Positions 30,533 to 33,649 of a stretch of 33,649 nt of DNA are shown here, one piece after another. This DNA is from Flavobacteriales bacterium UBA4474 (lineage in GTDB: Bacteria; Bacteroidota; Bacteroidia; Flavobacteriales_D; Sanyastnellaceae). A program made the position numbers and the translations under genes. The stretch lies in contig DGOE01000001.1 in NCBI GenBank assembly GCA_002389295.1, forward strand, positions 1-33,649, given 5' to 3'. The notes under the pieces were generated by a model. The model was given only the letters and a program-made list of their open reading frames with translations. It had not been told where the DNA came from and ran no database searches. The stretch's first letter is position 1. Every line of letters starts with the position of its first letter.

Positions 30533-31342
30533 ATGCGGAACCTCTGGCTGCTCCTCCAACGAAACGCGTTTTTCCTCGCTTTCATCGCCCTGCTGGCGGT
30601 GTCGCTCTCTGTATTGTTTCGGCACAATGGCGCCGCGCGGTCCACTTGGTTCAGCCGCACCGGGTCGGTGCACTCCAAGGTGGAACAACAGCGCCACCAA
30701 TGGTCCAACTACCTGCGCCTGGCGGAGCAAAACACTTCGCTCGCTGAGGAAAATGCCGAATTGCGGGCACGCCTCCTTTCCATGGAAATGGAAACCGGCT
30801 GGGAAGAGGATACCCTCCGCGGGTGGACGGTGCACAGCGGCATGCTTGTCAAGGGACCCGACGGCGCGCCCCTCTCCCTTTCCTTGGCCACCCCAGGGCA
30901 GGACAAAGCCATCGAAGCCGGCATGGGGGTCCTTGCCGGCGGTGCCGCCTTTGGCACTGTAGAAGAGGTCGGCGAAGCGCACAGCCGCATCCTCACCTTG
31001 CTCCACGGCGCTGCATCATGGAGCTGCCGCATCCGGCGCGGAGGGCCCGTGGTGTCCCTCGGTTGGGACGGGGTGGATTTTGAGCGCCTCCAACTGGTGG
31101 ACGTGCCGCGGCACATCCAAGCCCAACGGGGCGACTCCATTTTTACTTCGGGCTATGACCTGCGGTTTCCTCCCGACATCCTCATGGGCACAGTGCTGGA
31201 ATCGCGGCGCACTTCAGGAGCCGACTTCATTTCCATCTCGGTGAAGCCCGCTGTGGATTTCCTCTCTGTCCGTCACCTCGAATTCATTCAGCACCGCTCG
31301 GACTCGGAGAGGGTGGCGTTGGCAGCACCCCCCGAGCCATGA
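30533..31342 (+). CDS. mreC: Rod shape-determining protein MreC
   Basis: A 269-residue MreC, the periplasmic scaffold of the elongasome. One N-terminal helix (NAFFLAFIALLAVSLSVLF) is followed by a coiled coil (VEQQRHQWSNYLRLAEQNTSLAEENAELRARLLSMEME, about 45-85) and the beta domain with GMGVLAGGAAFGTVEEVGEAHSRILTLLHGAASWSCRIRRGGPVVSLGWDG and FTSGYDLRFPPDILMGTV, the conserved TSG.....PP... motif. Starts 13 nt after mreB and overlaps mreD by 4 nt (ATGA). Confidence 0.94.
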   Translation: MRNLWLLLQRNAFFLAFIALLAVSLSVLFRHNGAARSTWFSRTGSVHSKVEQQRHQWSNYLRLAEQNTSLAEENAELRARLLSMEMETGWEEDTLRGWTVHSGMLVKGPDGAPLSLSLATPGQDKAIEAGMGVLAGGAAFGTVEEVGEAHSRILTLLHGAASWSCRIRRGGPVVSLGWDGVDFERLQLVDVPRHIQAQRGDSIFTSGYDLRFPPDILMGTVLESRRTSGADFISISVKPAVDFLSVRHLEFIQHRSDSERVALAAPPEP

Positions 31343-31851
31343 TGGTCCTGAGGATATTGCTGCTGGTGGCACTGCAGGCCTTGCTGTTGCGCGACATCTC
31401 GCCGCTGGGTGAATGGACCCAGCCCCAATGGGCGTTGTGGGCGCTTCTGTTGATTCCACCGCAATCGGGCGCCTTCGTCAAGTTGTTGGGTGGGTTTGCC
31501 ATGGGGGTTTTTCTGGACATCGCACTGGGCACCTACGGCCAACATATGTTGGCGGGCACCATGCTGGGTGGGCTGATGCCCGCGCTGCACAACCTGTTTG
31601 CTCCACGGGAGGGGTATGAAGTGACCGACCGGCCCATCCTACGCGACATGGGTTCCAGTTGGTTGCTGGGGTTCACCCTGGCCTCTGCCTTGGTCTACCA
31701 CTTGGTGCTCATGGTGGTCACCGAATGGTATTGGCACCTGATGCCCGCGGCCATTTTGCCCACCTTGACCAGTGCCTGCTTCACCACCGTCTGCTGCATG
31801 GTCACGCACATGATCGTGTACTCGCCCGAACGCCGCAAAACAGGTAGCTGA
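31339..31851 (+). CDS. mreD: Rod shape-determining protein MreD
   Basis: A 170-residue polytopic inner-membrane protein. About five helices alternate with short loops (ILLLVALQALLLRDI, WALWALLLIPPQSGAFVKLLGGFAMGVFLDIALGTYG, HMLAGTMLGGLM, WLLGFTLASALVYHLVLMVV, a final helix near the end). The G..MGVFLDI..GTYGQHMLAGT stretch is typical of MreD. Primary sequence conservation is low in this family, so position between mreC and mrdA carries part of the weight. It starts in the mreC stop (ATGA), and its own TGA shares a base with the mrdA ATG. Confidence 0.9.
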   Translation: MMVLRILLLVALQALLLRDISPLGEWTQPQWALWALLLIPPQSGAFVKLLGGFAMGVFLDIALGTYGQHMLAGTMLGGLMPALHNLFAPREGYEVTDRPILRDMGSSWLLGFTLASALVYHLVLMVVTEWYWHLMPAAILPTLTSACFTTVCCMVTHMIVYSPERRKTGS

Positions 31852-33649
31852 TGGATGTGCGGTTCAGAACGGTCGCACTGTTGGTGGTTTTTTTCACCTG
31901 CGCATTCATCGTGCGCTTGTTTTCGCTGCAAGTCATCCAAACCGAATGGAAGGACAAGGCGCACACCCTGACCAGCGATCGGCAGTCCATTCCCCCGAGC
32001 CGCGGCCTGCTCTTTGACCGGACGGGGGCGCTGTTGGTTGGTTCGCGGGCGGCCCATGACCTCATGGTGCTTCCACGTCAGTTGCCCGAACTGGACAGTC
32101 TGGATATGGGCGAGGTGGCGGCCTGGGCAGGCATGACCGTGGAAGATCTGGAAGGGGCGCTCACCAAGGCCAAGCGATACAGCCGCTACAAGACCTCCAC
32201 GGTGCGCCGGGGCATTGATCTCGAAGAGCATGCCCGGATGGCCGCCACAATGCACCACCACCCCGGCTTCTCTTTTCGCACGCGGCCGTTGCGCGATCAC
32301 ATCCACGGCGTGGCCGGTCACCTCATCGGAGAATACGCCGAGGCCACGGCCAAAGACCTGGAGACCGATCCGTTTTATCGCTTGGGTGACCGCAAGGGGA
32401 AGAGTGGCCTGGAGCGGGTATACGAACTGGAACTAAGGGGGGTCAAAGGCCGAGAGTCCGTGTTGGTGGATGCGCGCAACCGCATTCGCGATACCGCCCG
32501 GACAGCCGATGAAGACCGGCCCGCGGAGGCCGGATTGGATTTGGCACTCACCCTGGACCTCTCCCTGCAGCAACTCGCCGAGCAGCTCATGCGCAACAAA
32601 AAGGGGAGCGTGGTGGCCATTGAACCCCACTCCGGGGAGGTCCTCGCCATGCTGTCGGCTCCGGGTTTTGACCCCGACCTGCTCGTGGGCTCCGGCCGCG
32701 GCGACTACTACAAACAACTGTCTGCCGACCTTGACAAACCGCTGTTCAATCGCGCGATCAAAGCCACATACAGGCCCGGTTCGATCTGGAAAATGGTGCA
32801 GGGACTGATCGCGTTGGACGGCGGCGCGATTCAACCATCCTCGCGGTTCTATTGCGACAGAAGGATCATCGGTTGCCACGGTCCACACCGTTGGGATGAC
32901 CTGAGGTATGCGGTCATCCACAGCTGCAACCCTTACTTCTACAAAGTGATGCAGCGCGTGGTGACATCTGCCGAAGGCGAAACCAAATTCGAGCGGGCCG
33001 CATTGGGCCTCGACGCCTGGCGCGAACGCGTGACGGCATTCGGATTCGGCAGCAACCTCGGCGGCCGGCTACCCGGCACCTCTACGGGCAACATACCGAG
33101 CAGCAGCTATTATGATGGCATCTACGGCAAGCGCCGTTGGGATTTTGGCACCATATACTCCATCGCCATTGGCGAAGGTGAATTGCTGACCACCCCGCTC
33201 CAAATGGCCAACCTTGCGGCTATACTGGCCAACCGCGGCTGGTACCGCACGCCCCACTTCATCCGCAGTGTCGGCGAAGAAGGCAAGCCCTCGGGATTGG
33301 GCATTCGCATGGAAACCGGTGTGGATTCCATCCACTTCGAGCCCATCATCCGGGCGATGCGCCAGGTGGTGGAGGACCGCTCGGGTACGGCCCGCAGGGC
33401 CCGCATCGATGGCATCGCCCTGTGCGGCAAGACCGGAACCGTGCAAGACGAACCGCGCAAGGACCACTCGGTCTTCATCGCTTTTGCGCCCCAGGAGAAC
33501 CCCCAGATTGCCCTGAGCGTCTATGTGGAGAACGCCGGCTTCGGTGGACAGTGGGCCGCCCCCATTGCCGCTTTGTTGGTGGAGCAATACCTGACCGGTA
33601 CCGTGTCGTACGAGCGCCGGCTCCGCCGCATCCTGGAAGCGGACCTCAC
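31851..33649 (+). CDS. mrdA: Penicillin-binding protein 2, cut by the window end
   Basis: An open reading frame of at least 599 codons with no stop before the window ends, so the C-terminus is missing. It begins MDVRFRTVALLVVFFTCAFIVRLFSLQVIQ, a single membrane anchor, then the PBP dimerisation domain (SIPPSRGLLFDRTGALLV, and GHLIGEY near residue 160). The transpeptidase domain has all three active-site motifs: SIWK (Ser311, Lys314) in RPGSIWKM, SCN (residues 358-360) in HSCNPYFYK, and KTG (527-529) in CGKTGTVQD. GEGELLTTPLQMANLAAILANRG is also diagnostic. It cross-links peptidoglycan during elongation. The family usually has SxxK as STFK; SIWK is a tolerated variant. The start shares one base with the mreD stop. 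rodA is expected next, outside the window. Confidence 0.95.
   Translation, partial: MDVRFRTVALLVVFFTCAFIVRLFSLQVIQTEWKDKAHTLTSDRQSIPPSRGLLFDRTGALLVGSRAAHDLMVLPRQLPELDSLDMGEVAAWAGMTVEDLEGALTKAKRYSRYKTSTVRRGIDLEEHARMAATMHHHPGFSFRTRPLRDHIHGVAGHLIGEYAEATAKDLETDPFYRLGDRKGKSGLERVYELELRGVKGRESVLVDARNRIRDTARTADEDRPAEAGLDLALTLDLSLQQLAEQLMRNKKGSVVAIEPHSGEVLAMLSAPGFDPDLLVGSGRGDYYKQLSADLDKPLFNRAIKATYRPGSIWKMVQGLIALDGGAIQPSSRFYCDRRIIGCHGPHRWDDLRYAVIHSCNPYFYKVMQRVVTSAEGETKFERAALGLDAWRERVTAFGFGSNLGGRLPGTSTGNIPSSSYYDGIYGKRRWDFGTIYSIAIGEGELLTTPLQMANLAAILANRGWYRTPHFIRSVGEEGKPSGLGIRMETGVDSIHFEPIIRAMRQVVEDRSGTARRARIDGIALCGKTGTVQDEPRKDHSVFIAFAPQENPQIALSVYVENAGFGGQWAAPIAALLVEQYLTGTVSYERRLRRILEADL

Overview
The window is a gene-dense, G+C-rich chromosomal segment of a member of the Bacteroidota, possibly an unusually G+C-rich Flavobacteriales-like lineage. 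The phylum call rests on several things. Upstream of genes there are TAnnTTTG-type -7 promoter boxes (the Bacteroidota sigma consensus) and almost no Shine-Dalgarno sites. One secreted protein has a C-terminus like a type IX secretion sorting domain. A DUF2795 protein, a DUF3109 protein and a purH / mreB-mreC-mreD-mrdA neighbourhood are also present. I saw no phage, transposon, CRISPR, rRNA or tRNA; it reads as core genome.

Layout. 5-2193 (-): DUF3109 protein and OmpA-family envelope protein. 2265-4423 (+): radical SAM/SPASM protein and a flippase-like membrane protein. 4451-7406 (+): cystathionine gamma-synthase/lyase, kynurenine 3-monooxygenase and methylmalonyl-CoA epimerase, joined by ATGA overlaps. 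7407-7858: no protein gene, but two tandem copies of what looks like a small structured RNA gene on the minus strand, each with promoter, three hairpins and terminator. 7859-10102 (-): glutamate dehydrogenase and a short-chain dehydrogenase lacking the usual Tyr-Lys pair. 10133-13303 (+): small membrane protein, lipoprotein cytochrome c, HflX, a T9SS-like secreted protein, RbfA. 13444-16597 (+): LolC/E-type permease, DusB-type dihydrouridine synthase, CPBP protease. 16569-19997 (-): dCMP deaminase, S41 protease, superoxide dismutase, IspD. 20075-20938 (+): PduO-type cobalamin adenosyltransferase and the DUF2795 protein. 21012-22579 (-): N-acetyltransferase and a short aspartokinase. 22607-23110 (+): CvpA. 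23165-25771 (-): RfbD-type reductase and phosphohexomutase. 25845-26540 (+): beta-barrel-like protein. 26545-27783 (-): MacB-type permease. 27866-33649 (+): PurH, then the rod-shape cluster MreB, MreC, MreD and PBP2, the last cut by the window end.

Two observations stand out. First, genes fall into two classes. Most either overlap or abut the upstream gene (ATGA, GTGA, TGATG or TAATG junctions), or carry a TAnnTTYG-like box whose last base lies only 4-5 nt before the start codon. In Bacteroidota transcription starts a few bases after that box, so about fourteen transcription units here should be leaderless or nearly so. In four cases the box begins with the stop codon of the previous gene. 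This rule was also used to choose several start codons. Second, the tandem small-RNA pair at about 7437-7750 is not a family I recognise, and it has all the parts of an independent regulatory RNA gene.
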